This document shows, piece after piece, positions 48,688 through 58,494 of a DNA stretch of 64,000 bases. The first letter of the stretch is position 1. Each line of letters begins with the position of its first letter. Location of the stretch: NCBI GenBank assembly GCA_938048455.1, contig CALIUY010000022.1:1-64000 (forward strand), in the 5' to 3' direction. Position numbers and translations under genes: made by a program. The notes under the pieces are model-generated. The model searched no databases. It had not been told where the DNA came from and saw only the letters and a program-made list of their open reading frames with translations. The stretch is from an uncultured Desulfobacterales bacterium. Its GTDB lineage: Bacteria; Desulfobacterota; Desulfobacteria; Desulfobacterales; SpSt-501.

Positions 48688-49952
48688 ACGATGCCTCCTT
48701 CCGCCGCGACGACCTCCCCGAGCCGTCCCCGGAGGAGGTGCGTGCCGAGTGCCGGCGGCTGGAAGGGCTGCTGCGGCTGCGCGAGCAGCAAATCGCGGAC
48801 CTGGAACGTCAGCTCGAGCAGGCCCAGAAGATGGAAACCCTGGGGACGTTGGTCGCCGGGGTCGCCCACGAGATCAACAACCCGATCGGCCTGATCCTCT
48901 ACAACCTCCCGCTGTTGCGCAAGACCTGGAGCGATCTGCTGCCGCTTCTGCGCGAGGAAAGCCGCCGCGACGCCGAGCGCCGCTTCGGGGGCCTGACGGC
49001 TTCCTTCCTGAAGCAGCGAATGCCGCAGCTGATCGCCGACATGGAGCTGGCGGCCCAGCGTGTGGTGCGCATCGTGGGCGAACTCAAAAGTTTTTCGCGC
49101 CGGAGTGATCCCGCCGAACGGGAGCCGCTCGACGTCAATGCGGCGGTGAACAACGCCCTCAGGCTGTGCCGCAGCACGTTCAGCCGCGCCGGGGTGCGCT
49201 TGCAGCTCGATCTGGCCTCCGATCTGCCCGAGATCGAAGCGAACCTGCAGAACCTCGAGCAGATCGTGGTCAACCTCCTCGTCAACGCCGTCCAGGCGAT
49301 CGACCACGACCACGGCGAGATTGCGGTGCGGACGGAGTTTTCCGTGCGGGACGGAAGCGTCTGTGTGAGTGTCGCGGACAACGGCCGCGGAGTTCCCGCC
49401 GAGATCGCCGAGCGCATTTTTCTGCCCTTTGTGACCGACAAGCAGGCCCAGGGGGGCACGGGACTCGGCCTTTCGGTCAGCCAGCGTCTGGCGCGGGCCC
49501 ACGGCGGGGCGATCGATTTCGAAAACCGCCCCGGCGGCGGGGCCGTCTTTCGCCTCAAGCTGCCGACCCCGATGCAGAAGAAAGCGCCGCGGATCCTCGT
49601 CGTGGACGATGACCCGTTGGTGCGGCACATTTTGCTGGAGGCGCTCGCGATGCCGCGCCGCTATCTGCTCGAGGAAGCCGTCAACGGCATCGAGGCCTTG
49701 ATCCGGCTGGGGACCTGGAGGCCGGCGCTGGTCCTGCTCGATGTGTTGATGCCGGAAATGGACGGCGTCGAGGTCTGCCGACACATCCGCGCCGAGCCGG
49801 CGCTGGCGGGCATGAAGGTGATCCTGACGACGGGTTTCCCCGGCCACCCCAAGCTTGTCGAGCTCGCCCGGCTCGGCTTCACCCACGTGCTTCCCAAGCC
49901 CTTCGACATCCCCGTCCTTCTCGGCAAGGTGCGCGAGCTGCTCGAGGTGTGA
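48684..49952 (+). CDS. Soluble hybrid histidine kinase with C-terminal receiver domain
   Basis: The 422-residue protein has an N-terminal coiled coil (residues about 20-50), a dimerisation domain with phosphoacceptor His62 in VAHEINNP, an ATPase domain (NLEQIVVNLLVNAVQAI; DNGRGV; GGTGLGLSVS) and a receiver domain (ILVVDDDPLVRHILL; Asp in LLDVLMPEMDG; Lys in LPKPFD). No membrane segment or sensory domain is seen, so the input is either through the coiled coil or through the receiver. It overlaps the cysteine-cluster gene by 4 nt. No separate response regulator is adjacent. Confidence 0.93.
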   Translation: MNDASFRRDDLPEPSPEEVRAECRRLEGLLRLREQQIADLERQLEQAQKMETLGTLVAGVAHEINNPIGLILYNLPLLRKTWSDLLPLLREESRRDAERRFGGLTASFLKQRMPQLIADMELAAQRVVRIVGELKSFSRRSDPAEREPLDVNAAVNNALRLCRSTFSRAGVRLQLDLASDLPEIEANLQNLEQIVVNLLVNAVQAIDHDHGEIAVRTEFSVRDGSVCVSVADNGRGVPAEIAERIFLPFVTDKQAQGGTGLGLSVSQRLARAHGGAIDFENRPGGGAVFRLKLPTPMQKKAPRILVVDDDPLVRHILLEALAMPRRYLLEEAVNGIEALIRLGTWRPALVLLDVLMPEMDGVEVCRHIRAEPALAGMKVILTTGFPGHPKLVELARLGFTHVLPKPFDIPVLLGKVRELLEV

Positions 49953-49962
49953 CCCGGGCGGG

Positions 49963-50727
49963 TCAGCGTTCCGGGGAAAGGAATCCCGCCTTGAGCGCTT
50001 CGCGGTTCAGGCGGGCGATGTGCACGATCGAGATTTCCTTGGGGCAGGTCATTTCGCACTCGCGGTGGTTGGAGCAGTTGCCGAACCCGCAGGCGTCCAT
50101 GGCGCGCACCATCGAGAGCACGCGGCGGGCGGCCTCGGGGCGGCCCTGCGGGAGCAGGGCCAGATGGGAGACCTTGGCGCTCGTGAAGAGCATGGCCGAG
50201 GCGTTCGGGCAGGCGGCCACGCAGGCCCCGCAGCCGATGCAGGCCGCGGCGTCCATCGCCCGCTCCGCGCGGTCGGACGGCACAGGCAGCGTGTTCGCCT
50301 CCGGTGCGCTGCCGGTGTTCACCGACACGAACCCGCCCGCCTGCATGAGGCGATCGAGCGCGCTGCGATCCACCACGAGATCCTTGATCACCGGAAAGGC
50401 CCGGGCGCGGAAGGGTTCGATCACGATGGTGTCGCCGTCGCGGAAATGGCGCATGTGGAGCTGGCAGAGCGTCGTCCCGCGCAGATGGCCGTGCGGCCGG
50501 CCGTTCACCACCGCCCCGCAGGAACCGCAGATCCCTTCCCGGCAGTCGTGGTCGAAGGCGACGGGTTCCCGTCCTTCGAGGATCAGCTTCTCGTTCACCA
50601 CGTCGAGCATTTCGAGAAAGGACATGTCGGTCGAGATGTCTTCCGCCGCAAAGGTCTCGAAGCGACCCGGATCCGCGGGCCCCTTCTGGCGCCAGATCTT
50701 CAGGGTCAGACGGATGCTTTGACTCAC
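49963..50727 (-). CDS. sdhB: Succinate dehydrogenase / fumarate reductase iron-sulfur subunit
   Basis: The 254-residue protein has the [2Fe-2S] cysteines ([10 protein letters not shown], and a later Cys in TTLCQL), the [4Fe-4S] [13 protein letters not shown] and the [3Fe-4S] [12 protein letters not shown] motif. It starts at GTG 50727 overlapping sdhA by 4 nt. It conducts electrons from the flavoprotein to quinone in the membrane subunit. Confidence 0.95.
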   Translation of the reverse strand: MSQSIRLTLKIWRQKGPADPGRFETFAAEDISTDMSFLEMLDVVNEKLILEGREPVAFDHDCREGICGSCGAVVNGRPHGHLRGTTLCQLHMRHFRDGDTIVIEPFRARAFPVIKDLVVDRSALDRLMQAGGFVSVNTGSAPEANTLPVPSDRAERAMDAAACIGCGACVAACPNASAMLFTSAKVSHLALLPQGRPEAARRVLSMVRAMDACGFGNCSNHRECEMTCPKEISIVHIARLNREALKAGFLSPER

Positions 50728-52637
50728 TTGTAGCTCCTTTGGGTCAGCGGCACGTGTTCGAACACGAGCGGCTCCTCGTGACGAACGGGCTCCCGCTCCA
50801 GGCCGGCGAACTCCCAGGCCGCCACATGGCAGTAGCGCTCGTCGTCCCGCCGGGCCTCGTTTTCCTCGGTCTGGTAGGCCTCGTTGAAATGGCCGCCGCA
50901 GGATTCCTGGCGGGCGAGCGCATCGAGAATCATCAGCTCGGCGAACTCCATAAAATCCGCGACCCGCCCCGCCTTTTCCAGACTCTGGTTCAGGTCGCGC
51001 CCGGCTCCGGGAACGCGCACGTTGTGCCAGAATTCTTCGCGCAGCTCCTGGACCCGCGCCCGGGCCTTGGCCAGGCCCTCGTTGGTGCGCGACATGCCGC
51101 AATGGTTCCAGAGCACCATGCCGAGCTCCCGATGCAGCTCGTCGACCGTGCGGCGGCCGTTGACCTCGAGCAGCCGGCGGATGCGTTCTTCGGCCTCGCG
51201 GGCGGTCGCGGCGAAAGCGGGGTCGGAGGCCGAGACGGGCTCGAGGGAGGTTCCCGCGAGATAGCCGCCCAGGGTGTAGGGGATGATGAAATAGCCGTCC
51301 GCCAGGCCCTGCATGAGGGCGCTGGCGCCGAGGCGGTTGGCCCCGTGGTCGGAGAAATTGGCTTCGCCGAGGACGAAGAGCCCCTCGAGCGTGCTCATCA
51401 GGTTGTAGTCGACCCAGAGCCCCCCCATCGTGTAATGGACGGCCGGGTAGATCATCATCGGCGTCTCGTAGGGGTCGTCCCCGGTGATCTTCTCGTACAT
51501 CTGGAAGAGGTTGCCGTACTTGCGCTCGATCACGGCCCGGCCGTCACGGCGGATGGCGTCGGCGAAATCGAGATAGACCGCCAGGCCCGTCTCCCCGACC
51601 CCCTTGCCCTGGTCGCACTGTTCCTTGACGTTGCGCGAGGCGACGTCGCGCGGGACGAGGTTGCCGAAGCTCGGGTACTTGCGTTCCAGGAAGTAATCCC
51701 GTTCGGCCTCCGGGATCTGGTGCGGGGGTCGCTTGTCGCCGGCCCTTTTCGGCACCCATACCCGGCCGTCGTTGCGCAGGCTCTCGCTCATCAGCGTGAG
51801 CTTGGACTGGTAGGTGCCGTGCACCGGGATGCAGGTCGGATGGATCTGGGTGAAGCAGGGGTTGGCGAAGGCCGCCCCGCGCTTGTAGGCCCGGAAAGCG
51901 GCCGTGACGTTGCTCGCTTTGGCGTTGGTCGAGAGGTAGTAGGCGTTGCCGTACCCCCCGGTCGCCAGCACCACGGCGTGCCCCTCGTGGCACTCGATCT
52001 CCCCGTTCAGCAGGTTCCGGGCGACCACCCCGCGCGCCTTGCCGTGGACCACGACGATGTCGAGGATTTCGCGGCGGGGAAACAGGCGCACCCGCCCCGC
52101 GGCCACCTGCCGCATCAGGGCCCCGTAAGCGCCCAGCAGCAGTTGCTGTCCGGTCTGCCCGCGCGCGTAGAACGTCCGCGACAGTTGGGCCCCGCCGAAG
52201 GAGCGGTTGGCGAGGAGCCCCCCGTACTCGCGGGCGAAGGGGACGCCCTGGGCGACGCAGTGGTCGATGATCGCGTTGCTGATCTGGGCCAGCCGATAGA
52301 CGTTCGCCTCCCGCGCACGGAAGTCCCCGCCCTTCACCGTGTCGTAGAATAGCCGCCAGATGCTGTCGCCGTCGTTCGGATAGTTCTTCGCGGCGTTGAT
52401 GCCTCCCTGGGCGGCGATGCTGTGGGCACGGCGCGGCGAGTCGTGGATGCAGAAGGTCTTGACGTTGTAACCCAGCTCTCCCAGGCTGGCCGAGGCCGAT
52501 GCCCCGGCCAGTCCGGTGCCTACGACGAGGATGTCGAATTTCCGCTTGTTGGCCGGGTTGACCAGCTTGAGCTCGAAGCGGTGGCGGTCCCACTTCTGCG
52601 GCAGAGGGCCGCCGGGGATCTTGGCGTCGAGGCGCAT
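50724..52637 (-). CDS. sdhA: Succinate dehydrogenase / fumarate reductase flavoprotein
   Basis: The 637-residue protein has the FAD-binding [16 protein letters not shown], the histidyl-FAD segment [11 protein letters not shown] (His72), the substrate site [11 protein letters not shown], and [12 protein letters not shown]. The sequence order resembles the non-classical SdhA that works with a single cytochrome b subunit, as in Bacillus, Wolinella or Geobacter. The direction, succinate oxidation or fumarate reduction, cannot be told from sequence. Confidence 0.96.
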   Translation of the reverse strand: MRLDAKIPGGPLPQKWDRHRFELKLVNPANKRKFDILVVGTGLAGASASASLGELGYNVKTFCIHDSPRRAHSIAAQGGINAAKNYPNDGDSIWRLFYDTVKGGDFRAREANVYRLAQISNAIIDHCVAQGVPFAREYGGLLANRSFGGAQLSRTFYARGQTGQQLLLGAYGALMRQVAAGRVRLFPRREILDIVVVHGKARGVVARNLLNGEIECHEGHAVVLATGGYGNAYYLSTNAKASNVTAAFRAYKRGAAFANPCFTQIHPTCIPVHGTYQSKLTLMSESLRNDGRVWVPKRAGDKRPPHQIPEAERDYFLERKYPSFGNLVPRDVASRNVKEQCDQGKGVGETGLAVYLDFADAIRRDGRAVIERKYGNLFQMYEKITGDDPYETPMMIYPAVHYTMGGLWVDYNLMSTLEGLFVLGEANFSDHGANRLGASALMQGLADGYFIIPYTLGGYLAGTSLEPVSASDPAFAATAREAEERIRRLLEVNGRRTVDELHRELGMVLWNHCGMSRTNEGLAKARARVQELREEFWHNVRVPGAGRDLNQSLEKAGRVADFMEFAELMILDALARQESCGGHFNEAYQTEENEARRDDERYCHVAAWEFAGLEREPVRHEEPLVFEHVPLTQRSYK

Positions 52638-52667
52638 GGGTGCATTCTCCCTTCGGTGCCGCCCCGG

Positions 52668-53309
52668 CTACATCCGCGCGGCGACGAGAATCGGCAGCGC
52701 GCCGAATCCGATCGCCGTCCCGAAAGCGGCCACGAGGCTCAGGGCGAAGATCCAGGGCATGTACTTGGGATGGTGGAGGCCGAGGGTCTGGAAGGCGCTC
52801 CAGAAGCCATGCCGCACGTGCAAGGCGACGACGATCATCATCGCGCTGTAGAGGGCCAGGAGATCCGGTCGGCGGAAGGCCGCGACCACCCGCTCGAAGA
52901 GGGTGATCGAAGCCTTGTCCACGAAAGTGAAGTGGAAGAGGTGAAAGACGACGAAGGCGAGGATCAGCAGTCCCGTGTACGGCATGGTGCGGGAACTCAG
53001 GGTGCGGCCGCCGGCGCCGGCGGAAACCTGGTAGGCGACCGGCCGCGCCTTGCGGTTCTGGAAAAACAGGACGATCCCCGTCGTGATGTGGACGAGGGCG
53101 CAGAGGATCAGAACGGCGCGGAAAAGGTGCAGGATCGGACCCAGCGATTGCAGCCGCTCGGCGTAGCCGTTAAAGGCGTCGGGCCCGCCGAAGACGGTCA
53201 GGTTGCCTGCGAAATGGGCGGCGAGAAAACCGAGAAAGGCGCATCCGGTTGCGGCCATCAGCCATTTCTTGCCGACCGAAGATCCCAAGAGAGAGAACAA
53301 CCAGCTCAT
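52668..53309 (-). CDS. sdhC: Succinate dehydrogenase cytochrome b subunit (class B, five helices)
   Basis: The 213-residue protein has five predicted membrane segments and spaced histidines (AAHFAGN, LHLF, VHITT, VFHLFHFTF, LHVRHGFWSAF) that can ligate two hemes b. A single membrane subunit with two hemes is the class B arrangement. It starts the sdhC-sdhA-sdhB operon, 30 bp before sdhA. Confidence 0.93.
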   Translation of the reverse strand: MSWLFSLLGSSVGKKWLMAATGCAFLGFLAAHFAGNLTVFGGPDAFNGYAERLQSLGPILHLFRAVLILCALVHITTGIVLFFQNRKARPVAYQVSAGAGGRTLSSRTMPYTGLLILAFVVFHLFHFTFVDKASITLFERVVAAFRRPDLLALYSAMMIVVALHVRHGFWSAFQTLGLHHPKYMPWIFALSLVAAFGTAIGFGALPILVAARM

Positions 53310-53347
53310 CGTCGCGGCCCCCGGTGTGTGTGTCCGTAAAGAGGGAT

Positions 53348-53376
53348 AGCTAAACCGCTGGTCGGGGATTTGTCAA
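53348..53376 (-). promoter_or_regulatory. Predicted promoter of sdhCAB
   Basis: On the minus strand, TTGACA (53371-53376) and TTAGCT (53348-53353) are spaced by 17 bp; the -35 overlaps the stop codon of the HD gene. Confidence 0.65.
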
Positions 53377-53969
53377 CCACCGACGGGAGGATCGCCGCCG
53401 GCGGTTCTTTCGGCCTCCTGGGCTTCCGCGGCCGGACGCCACCAGGCGTCCCGGGGGGTCTCGAGAACCGCCCGGGCGAGGGATTTCCCGGCCTCGGTCT
53501 TCAGCCGGCCCAGAACGTAGGACAGCCACTCGCGGGGCCCCGAAAAGCCGATGTCCTGGAGGTCTTTGAGGTCGATGATCAGGCTCAACTGATCGGCATC
53601 CCGGGCGAGTGCCGCCTCCGGGCTTCGGCCGGATCGAAATTCGGCCAGCAGCTCCTGCAGTTCCGCTGCGAACGGCAGCCCCTGGGCGAGATCCGCCGCG
53701 GCCCGCTCTTCATCGGCGCGGACGTAATGCTTGTGCACCGAGTTCAGGTCCCCGGTTCGTGCCTCGGGCAGGTCATGGACCAGGCAGAGCGCGAGGACCC
53801 GGCCCACGTCCGCGCCGGGGGTTGTCTGCGCCAGACTCCAGCCGATCAAGGCGGTCATGTAGACATGCTCGGCGACCGTCTCGCGGCCGGATCCCAGGAA
53901 AGGATAGCCCGAGCGGGGAACCTGCTTGAGCATGCGGGCTTCGAAAAGAAACCGAGCGATGCGTTTCAT
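53373..53969 (-). CDS. HD-domain phosphohydrolase (YfbR/HD_3-like)
   Basis: The 198-residue protein has HD metal ligands: His35 in AEHVYMTAL, H65-D66 in LVHDLPEARTGDLN, and an Asp in LARDADQLSLI. These resemble the YfbR-type 5'-deoxynucleotidase/HD_3 group. It probably dephosphorylates nucleotides. ATG 53969 has AAAGGA upstream; the open frame extends further but without a signal. It is divergent from tolQ. Confidence 0.85.
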   Translation of the reverse strand: MKRIARFLFEARMLKQVPRSGYPFLGSGRETVAEHVYMTALIGWSLAQTTPGADVGRVLALCLVHDLPEARTGDLNSVHKHYVRADEERAAADLAQGLPFAAELQELLAEFRSGRSPEAALARDADQLSLIIDLKDLQDIGFSGPREWLSYVLGRLKTEAGKSLARAVLETPRDAWWRPAAEAQEAERTAGGDPPVGG

Positions 53970-54043
53970 GAGGATTCCTTTCGCTTCTCCGGCTCGGTTG
54001 GGGGGCGGTCCCCCGCACCGGCTCGCCGCCGGCGTTTTTTGGC

Positions 54044-54072
54044 TTGCTATGACGCTCGAAGGAAAAAAGCAA
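54044..54072 (-). promoter_or_regulatory. Possible promoter of the HD gene
   Basis: On the minus strand, TTGCTT (54067-54072) and TAGCAA (54044-54049) are spaced by 17 bp, 75 bp upstream of the HD gene. Confidence 0.4.
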
Positions 54073-54088
54073 TCGCTTTTGGAAGGTT

Positions 54089-54116
54089 TTGACTTTTTCC
54101 GCTTTTCATCTACAAT
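54089..54116 (+). promoter_or_regulatory. Predicted promoter of the tol-pal operon
   Basis: TTGACT (54089-54094) and TACAAT (54111-54116) are spaced by 16 bp in an AT-rich pocket. The leader to tolQ would be about 160 nt; the region up to 54282 holds no gene. Confidence 0.7.
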
Positions 54117-54282
54117 AGATCGATTTACAGTCAACCGCCGCTGCGGTATCCCGTTGGGGCCTTCGGCCTCGGGCGTCGGCGGCGGAAGGAGCCGGGTGGA
54201 AACCGGCCGCACGTTGTTCCGTCCTGCGCGACCTCACGTTCCGCAACCCGGAAAAAACCTTAAGGAGGATCGAACGCGACGC

Positions 54283-55041
54283 ATGGACTTTTCATCCCTC
54301 GATTTGATCCTGATGATCCGCAACGCGGGGCTGGTCGTCCAGCTGGTGATGGCGATTCTGCTGTTTTTCTCCGTCGCCACCTGGGCGATTATCGTCGTCA
54401 AGTTCCGCTACATCCGCCGGGCGTTTCGCGAGTCCGCCGAGTTCAGCGAGTATTTCTGGAAGAGCCGCGATTTCTCGAGCGCCTTCGCCAAGGCGAAGAG
54501 CCTGCCGGGAAGCCCGCTCGCCCGGATCTTCCGCATCGCCTACTTGGAGCTGAAGAAAACGAGCCAGCTCGGGGAAAGCCCGGAATCCCCCGCCGGAGCC
54601 GCCCCTCCCTCCCCCCAGTTCAGCTTCGGGGCGCGGCTGGCGGCGACCGACAACGTGAAGCGCGCCCTGCGCCGGGCGATCAATACCGAGATGACGCGGA
54701 TGACCCAGCTCGTTCCCTTTCTGGCCACGACCGGCAACACGACCCCGTTCATCGGGCTGTTCGGGACGGTCTGGGGCATCATGAACTCGTTTCATGGGAT
54801 CGGCTTGAAGGGCTCGGCCAATCTGGCGGTCGTCGCCCCGGGGATCTCCGAGGCGCTGGTCGCCACGGCGGCCGGCCTGGCCGCCGCCATTCCCGCGGTG
54901 ATCGCCTACAACTACTTCATGAGCAAGATCCGCATCGTGGAAACCGAGTTCCAGAGCTTCTCGGCCGATTTTCTGAACATCGTCGAGCGGGACATTCTGC
55001 GGGTCGAAAGGAGGCGCGATGAAGGCCGGCGACAATCCTGA
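54283..55041 (+). CDS. tolQ: TolQ-type proton channel subunit
   Basis: The 252-residue protein has three membrane segments (VVQLVMAILLFFSVATWAII; TPFIGLFGTVWGIM; ALVATAAGLAAAIPAVIAY) and the MotA/TolQ/ExbB signature TGNTTPFIGLFGTVWG. With TolR it drives TolA using the proton gradient. The best ribosome site is AAGGAGG, 15 bases before the ATG. Confidence 0.96.
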   Translation: MDFSSLDLILMIRNAGLVVQLVMAILLFFSVATWAIIVVKFRYIRRAFRESAEFSEYFWKSRDFSSAFAKAKSLPGSPLARIFRIAYLELKKTSQLGESPESPAGAAPPSPQFSFGARLAATDNVKRALRRAINTEMTRMTQLVPFLATTGNTTPFIGLFGTVWGIMNSFHGIGLKGSANLAVVAPGISEALVATAAGLAAAIPAVIAYNYFMSKIRIVETEFQSFSADFLNIVERDILRVERRRDEGRRQS

Positions 55042-55462
55042 CGGGTTTCTCTCCGAGATCAACGTCACGCCCTTCGTGGACGTCATGCTGGTGTTGCTGA
55101 TCATCTTCATGGTGACGGCGCCCATGATGAGCCAGGGGCTCGACGTGGCGCTGCCCCAGGTGACGGCCAAGCCGCTCGAAACCAAAGACGAACAGCTCAT
55201 GGTCACGGTGAACCGCGAGCGGCAGATTTTCATCAACGATTTCGCCGTGGATCTGGAAACGCTCGGCGACAAGCTCGGAAAGATCGTCCAGGGCAGGGCG
55301 AACGCCGAGGTGTATCTCAAAGCCGATCGCGAGGTCCCTTACGGGGTGGTGGCCGCGGTGATGGCCCAGATCCGGGAGGCGGGCGTCGAGAAGCTCGGCA
55401 TGGTCACCGAACCGCCGCCCGCGGAAAAAGACTCCCGCAAGAGCAAACCGAAACGCGGATGA
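55019..55462 (+). CDS. tolR: TolR-type stator protein
   Basis: The 147-residue protein has the cytoplasmic EINVTPFVDVMLVLLIIFMV segment with the proton-carrying Asp (VDVMLVLLI), one membrane helix and a periplasmic domain (LYVEADREV-like YLKADREVPYGVVAAVMAQ). It overlaps tolQ by 23 nt; GGAGGCGCG precedes the start. Confidence 0.95.
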   Translation: MKAGDNPDGFLSEINVTPFVDVMLVLLIIFMVTAPMMSQGLDVALPQVTAKPLETKDEQLMVTVNRERQIFINDFAVDLETLGDKLGKIVQGRANAEVYLKADREVPYGVVAAVMAQIREAGVEKLGMVTEPPPAEKDSRKSKPKRG

Positions 55463-56376
55463 GCGCTTTTCTTCGCCAGGGTCGACCGCGAGGGGAAATG
55501 CCCGACGCTCCGGACCCCGCTCTTTGGCCGGGGATTGCGGTATCCTTCTTGCTCCACGCGGCGGTCGTGTTGCTGCTCCTGAACGCACCTTCGCTGGGCT
55601 CGACCCCGCGGATCCCGCCGGGGGGGGCGATCCACGTCAACCTGGTCTCCTCCGCAGGACCCGGCGGGCCGCCGGGGCCGCCCGCAGCGCAGCCCGAGGC
55701 CGCGGTCGCCGAAAAGCCTCCGGCCCCCGCGACGCCTCCGGCCCCCGCACCGGCGCCGGTCCGGGAAACCCCGCCGCCGGCCGCGGCCCGTGCCGTCCCG
55801 GAGCCCCCCCAGCCGGAAGTTTCGCTCGCGCCGAAGCCGATGAAGGAAAAGAAATCGCTCAAGGAGGCCACCCAGGACCCGCGCAAGCTGATCGATCGCG
55901 CGATCGAGCGCATCGAAAAGAAGGTGGCCGAACCCGAGTCGGGGACATCGGTCGCGCAGGCGATCGAGCAATTGAAAAAGAAGCTTGCCGAGGAGGAAAA
56001 ACGGACGGCCGCCGCCGGCTCCGGTGCCGCGGGGAGCGGAGGCGGTGCCGGGGGAGGAGGGGGAGGGGCAGGGGGGCCCATCACCCCCGTCGACATCTAC
56101 CGGGCGACGATCGCCGCCCAGATCGAACGCAACTGGGCCTTTTCGCCCCAGCTGGCCGGCGGCAACCGCAACCTGCGGGTGGGGCTGGTCTTCAAAGTCT
56201 TGCCGAACGGCGAGATCACCGACATCCGCTTTACCGAACGCTCGAACAACGCTTATCTCGACGATTCGGCCTACAAGGCGATTCTCAAATCGAATCCCGT
56301 CTCCCCGCATCCACCCTCGGTGCGCGAGCCCTTCGTCCTGGTGGCGATCCGCTTCACTCCCGAGGGGATCCGGTGA
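55459..56376 (+). CDS. tolA: TolA/TonB-type energy-transducing protein
   Basis: The 305-residue protein has one N-terminal membrane helix (ALWPGIAVSFLLHAAVVLLLL), a Pro/Ala-rich linker, a coiled-coil (RAIERIEKKVAEPE), a Gly-rich hinge and a C-terminal TonB-like domain (NLRVGLVFKVLPNGEITDIRFTERSNN). It links TolQR to TolB/Pal. Overlap ATGA with tolR. Confidence 0.88.
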   Translation: MSAFLRQGRPRGEMPDAPDPALWPGIAVSFLLHAAVVLLLLNAPSLGSTPRIPPGGAIHVNLVSSAGPGGPPGPPAAQPEAAVAEKPPAPATPPAPAPAPVRETPPPAAARAVPEPPQPEVSLAPKPMKEKKSLKEATQDPRKLIDRAIERIEKKVAEPESGTSVAQAIEQLKKKLAEEEKRTAAAGSGAAGSGGGAGGGGGGAGGPITPVDIYRATIAAQIERNWAFSPQLAGGNRNLRVGLVFKVLPNGEITDIRFTERSNNAYLDDSAYKAILKSNPVSPHPPSVREPFVLVAIRFTPEGIR

Positions 56377-56452
56377 AGAGGCGGAAGGCTTCCGCTTGCC
56401 AGGAGCTCCGGGATCGATTACAAGGACCGGACGTGTCGGGCCCGGAGGTTTT

Positions 56453-57790
56453 ATGAACCGAAAGCCAACCCTGCGCGTCATGACCCGCGGCGCGTTCGTG
56501 TTGTTGTTTCTGCTCCTCCCGGCGTCCCTGTGGGCGCAATCGGAGAGCTACCCCTACATCGACATCCGCAATCCCTACTACCGCAAGATTCCTTTGGCCG
56601 TCCCGGCGTTCAAGACGCAACCCGCCGGTCCGCGGGAGGAAGAAAACGCCCGTCGGGCGGCTGATCTGCTGGCCGCAAGCCTGGACTTCACCGGCTACTT
56701 CAAGCTGTTGGACCGTTCCGCCTTTCTGTTCGACCCTCAGAAAAGCGGCATCGCCATTCCTGAGATCGCGTTTTCCAACTGGACGCTCGTCGGGGCGGAG
56801 CTTCTCATCACGGGCCTCTTCGAACAATCCGGGGACGCCGTTTCGATGGAGCTTCGGCTCTTCGACACCATCCGCGGTCGGCAGGCGATCGGCAAGCGCT
56901 ACACGGGAAGCCTCGCCGAAATCCGCCGCATGGTGCTGCGGTTCTGCTCGGAGGTGATCCTCCATCTCACCGGTAACCGCGGAATCTTCCACAGCCGCAT
57001 CGCCTTCGTCTCCACCGGCTCGGGAAAGAAAGAACTCTACACCTGCGAATTCGACGGGTTCAACCCGACGCGGCTGACCTATAACGAATCGATTTCGCTC
57101 TTTCCCTCCTGGTCGCATGACGGGCAGTACCTCGCCTACACCTCCTACAAAGGGGGAAAGCCCGACATTTACATCCGCAACCTCGCCGACAAACGCGAAA
57201 CCGTCATCGCCCGCGAGGGATTGAACATTACGCCGGCCTGGGCCCCGGATCGACTGGAGCTCGCCGCCGCGCTCTCCTTTTCCGGCGATCAGGAGCTCTA
57301 TCTGTTGACTGCCGCCGGGAAAGTGATTAGAAGATTGACCACCAGTCGGGCCAGCGATCTCTCGCCCGCATGGTCTCCGGACGGAAAACAAATCGCCTTC
57401 GTCTCCAACCGCACCGGAGGGCCGCAAATTTTCGTTCTGGATCTCGAGTCCGGGGGCGAGCGCCGGCTGACCTTCGAAGGTCGTTACAACACACAGCCGA
57501 GCTGGTCGCCGCGAGGCGACCGTATCGCTTACGCCTGCCAGGTGGGTGGGCTACATCAGATCTGCGTGGTGGACGTCGACGGAAAAAACCTCATGCAGCT
57601 CACCCAGGGGCCGGGAGACAATGAGTCGCCGAGCTGGTCGCCGGACGGGAGCTTACTGGTGTTCAGCAGCACGCGCGAGGGACCCAGCCGGCTTTATGTC
57701 ATGGGGGCGTTCGGCACCGATCAGCGTCGCCTGCTCTTGCTCAATGGAGAACAAATGAATCCCAGATGGTCCTCAGCGGTGTTCCACTGA
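56453..57790 (+). CDS. tolB: Tol-Pal system beta-propeller protein TolB
   Basis: The 445-residue periplasmic protein has a signal peptide ([11 protein letters not shown]), an N-terminal alpha/beta domain and a C-terminal six-bladed propeller of WD-like TolB repeats ([56 protein letters not shown]). It binds Pal and TolA. CGGAGG precedes the ATG. Confidence 0.96.
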   Translation: MNRKPTLRVMTRGAFVLLFLLLPASLWAQSESYPYIDIRNPYYRKIPLAVPAFKTQPAGPREEENARRAADLLAASLDFTGYFKLLDRSAFLFDPQKSGIAIPEIAFSNWTLVGAELLITGLFEQSGDAVSMELRLFDTIRGRQAIGKRYTGSLAEIRRMVLRFCSEVILHLTGNRGIFHSRIAFVSTGSGKKELYTCEFDGFNPTRLTYNESISLFPSWSHDGQYLAYTSYKGGKPDIYIRNLADKRETVIAREGLNITPAWAPDRLELAAALSFSGDQELYLLTAAGKVIRRLTTSRASDLSPAWSPDGKQIAFVSNRTGGPQIFVLDLESGGERRLTFEGRYNTQPSWSPRGDRIAYACQVGGLHQICVVDVDGKNLMQLTQGPGDNESPSWSPDGSLLVFSSTREGPSRLYVMGAFGTDQRRLLLLNGEQMNPRWSSAVFH

Positions 57791-57842
57791 TCTCCATCCC
57801 TACATCCACCCACTCTCAGGACCCTACAAAGGAGGAAGGATC

Positions 57843-58358
57843 ATGCAGAAAAAACTCTGGATCGTCTTGGCGTTGCTGGTTGTCTTGCCCGGACTGCTCT
57901 TCACCGTATCCTGCCAAAAGAAAGTCCAGGCCCAGGCTCCGGCCCCGGCTCCGGCCCCGGCTCCGGCTCCGGCCCCGGCTCCGGCCCCGGCGCCGGCTCC
58001 CGCGGCCAAGCCCGATGTGCCCGCTTTCATGACCGAGCGGATCTTCTTTGATTTCGACAAATCGGTGCTGAAACTGGAGGCCCAGGCGCTGCTTAAGAAA
58101 AAGGCCGAATGGTTGAAGGCCAATCCCACGGCCAAGCTGCTCATCGAGGGCAACTGCGATGAGCGCGGCACCAACGAGTACAACCTCGCTCTGGGCGAGC
58201 GGCGTGCCGAATCCGCCAAGAAATTCCTGGTGGACCTCGGGGTCGACGCCAAGCGGATCTCGACGATCAGCTACGGCGAGGAGCGTCCGATCGATCCGCG
58301 CTCCAACGAGGAAGCCTGGGCGAAGAACCGCAACTGCGGCTTCGTGATCAGCTGGTAA
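57843..58358 (+). CDS. pal: Peptidoglycan-associated lipoprotein Pal
   Basis: The 171-residue protein has a lipoprotein signal ([10 protein letters not shown]; the lipobox T-V-S-C is unusual at -3), an Ala-Pro repeat of about 23 residues, and an OmpA-like peptidoglycan-binding domain ([44 protein letters not shown]). It anchors the outer membrane to the wall and cycles on and off TolB. Confidence 0.96.
   Translation: MQKKLWIVLALLVVLPGLLFTVSCQKKVQAQAPAPAPAPAPAPAPAPAPAPAPAAKPDVPAFMTERIFFDFDKSVLKLEAQALLKKKAEWLKANPTAKLLIEGNCDERGTNEYNLALGERRAESAKKFLVDLGVDAKRISTISYGEERPIDPRSNEEAWAKNRNCGFVISW
57936..58001 (+). repeat. Eleven hexamer units encoding Ala-Pro in pal
   Basis: Eleven consecutive 6-bp units, mainly GCTCCG and GCCCCG, encode the Ala-Pro linker. 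Such GC-rich tandem repeats can expand or contract in frame by slippage, altering the reach of the linker. Confidence 0.9.
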
Positions 58359-58406
58359 GCTCACGGTTCGCCGACGCCGCAAGACGGCGCTTCCGGACAC
58401 ATCGAA

Positions 58407-58449
58407 GGACGGCAAACGCACGCGGGTGGCGTCGTTTGCCGTCCTTTTC
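58407..58449 (+). terminator. Terminator or attenuator between pal and cpoB
   Basis: GGACGGCAAACG pairs with CGTTTGCCGTCC around a 14-base loop, followed by TTTTC. A strong hairpin that may limit expression of cpoB relative to pal. Confidence 0.85.
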
Positions 58450-58494
58450 ACCGCCCCCCGGCCGACGGGGCCGGGCGGAGTCGGGGGGAATGCG

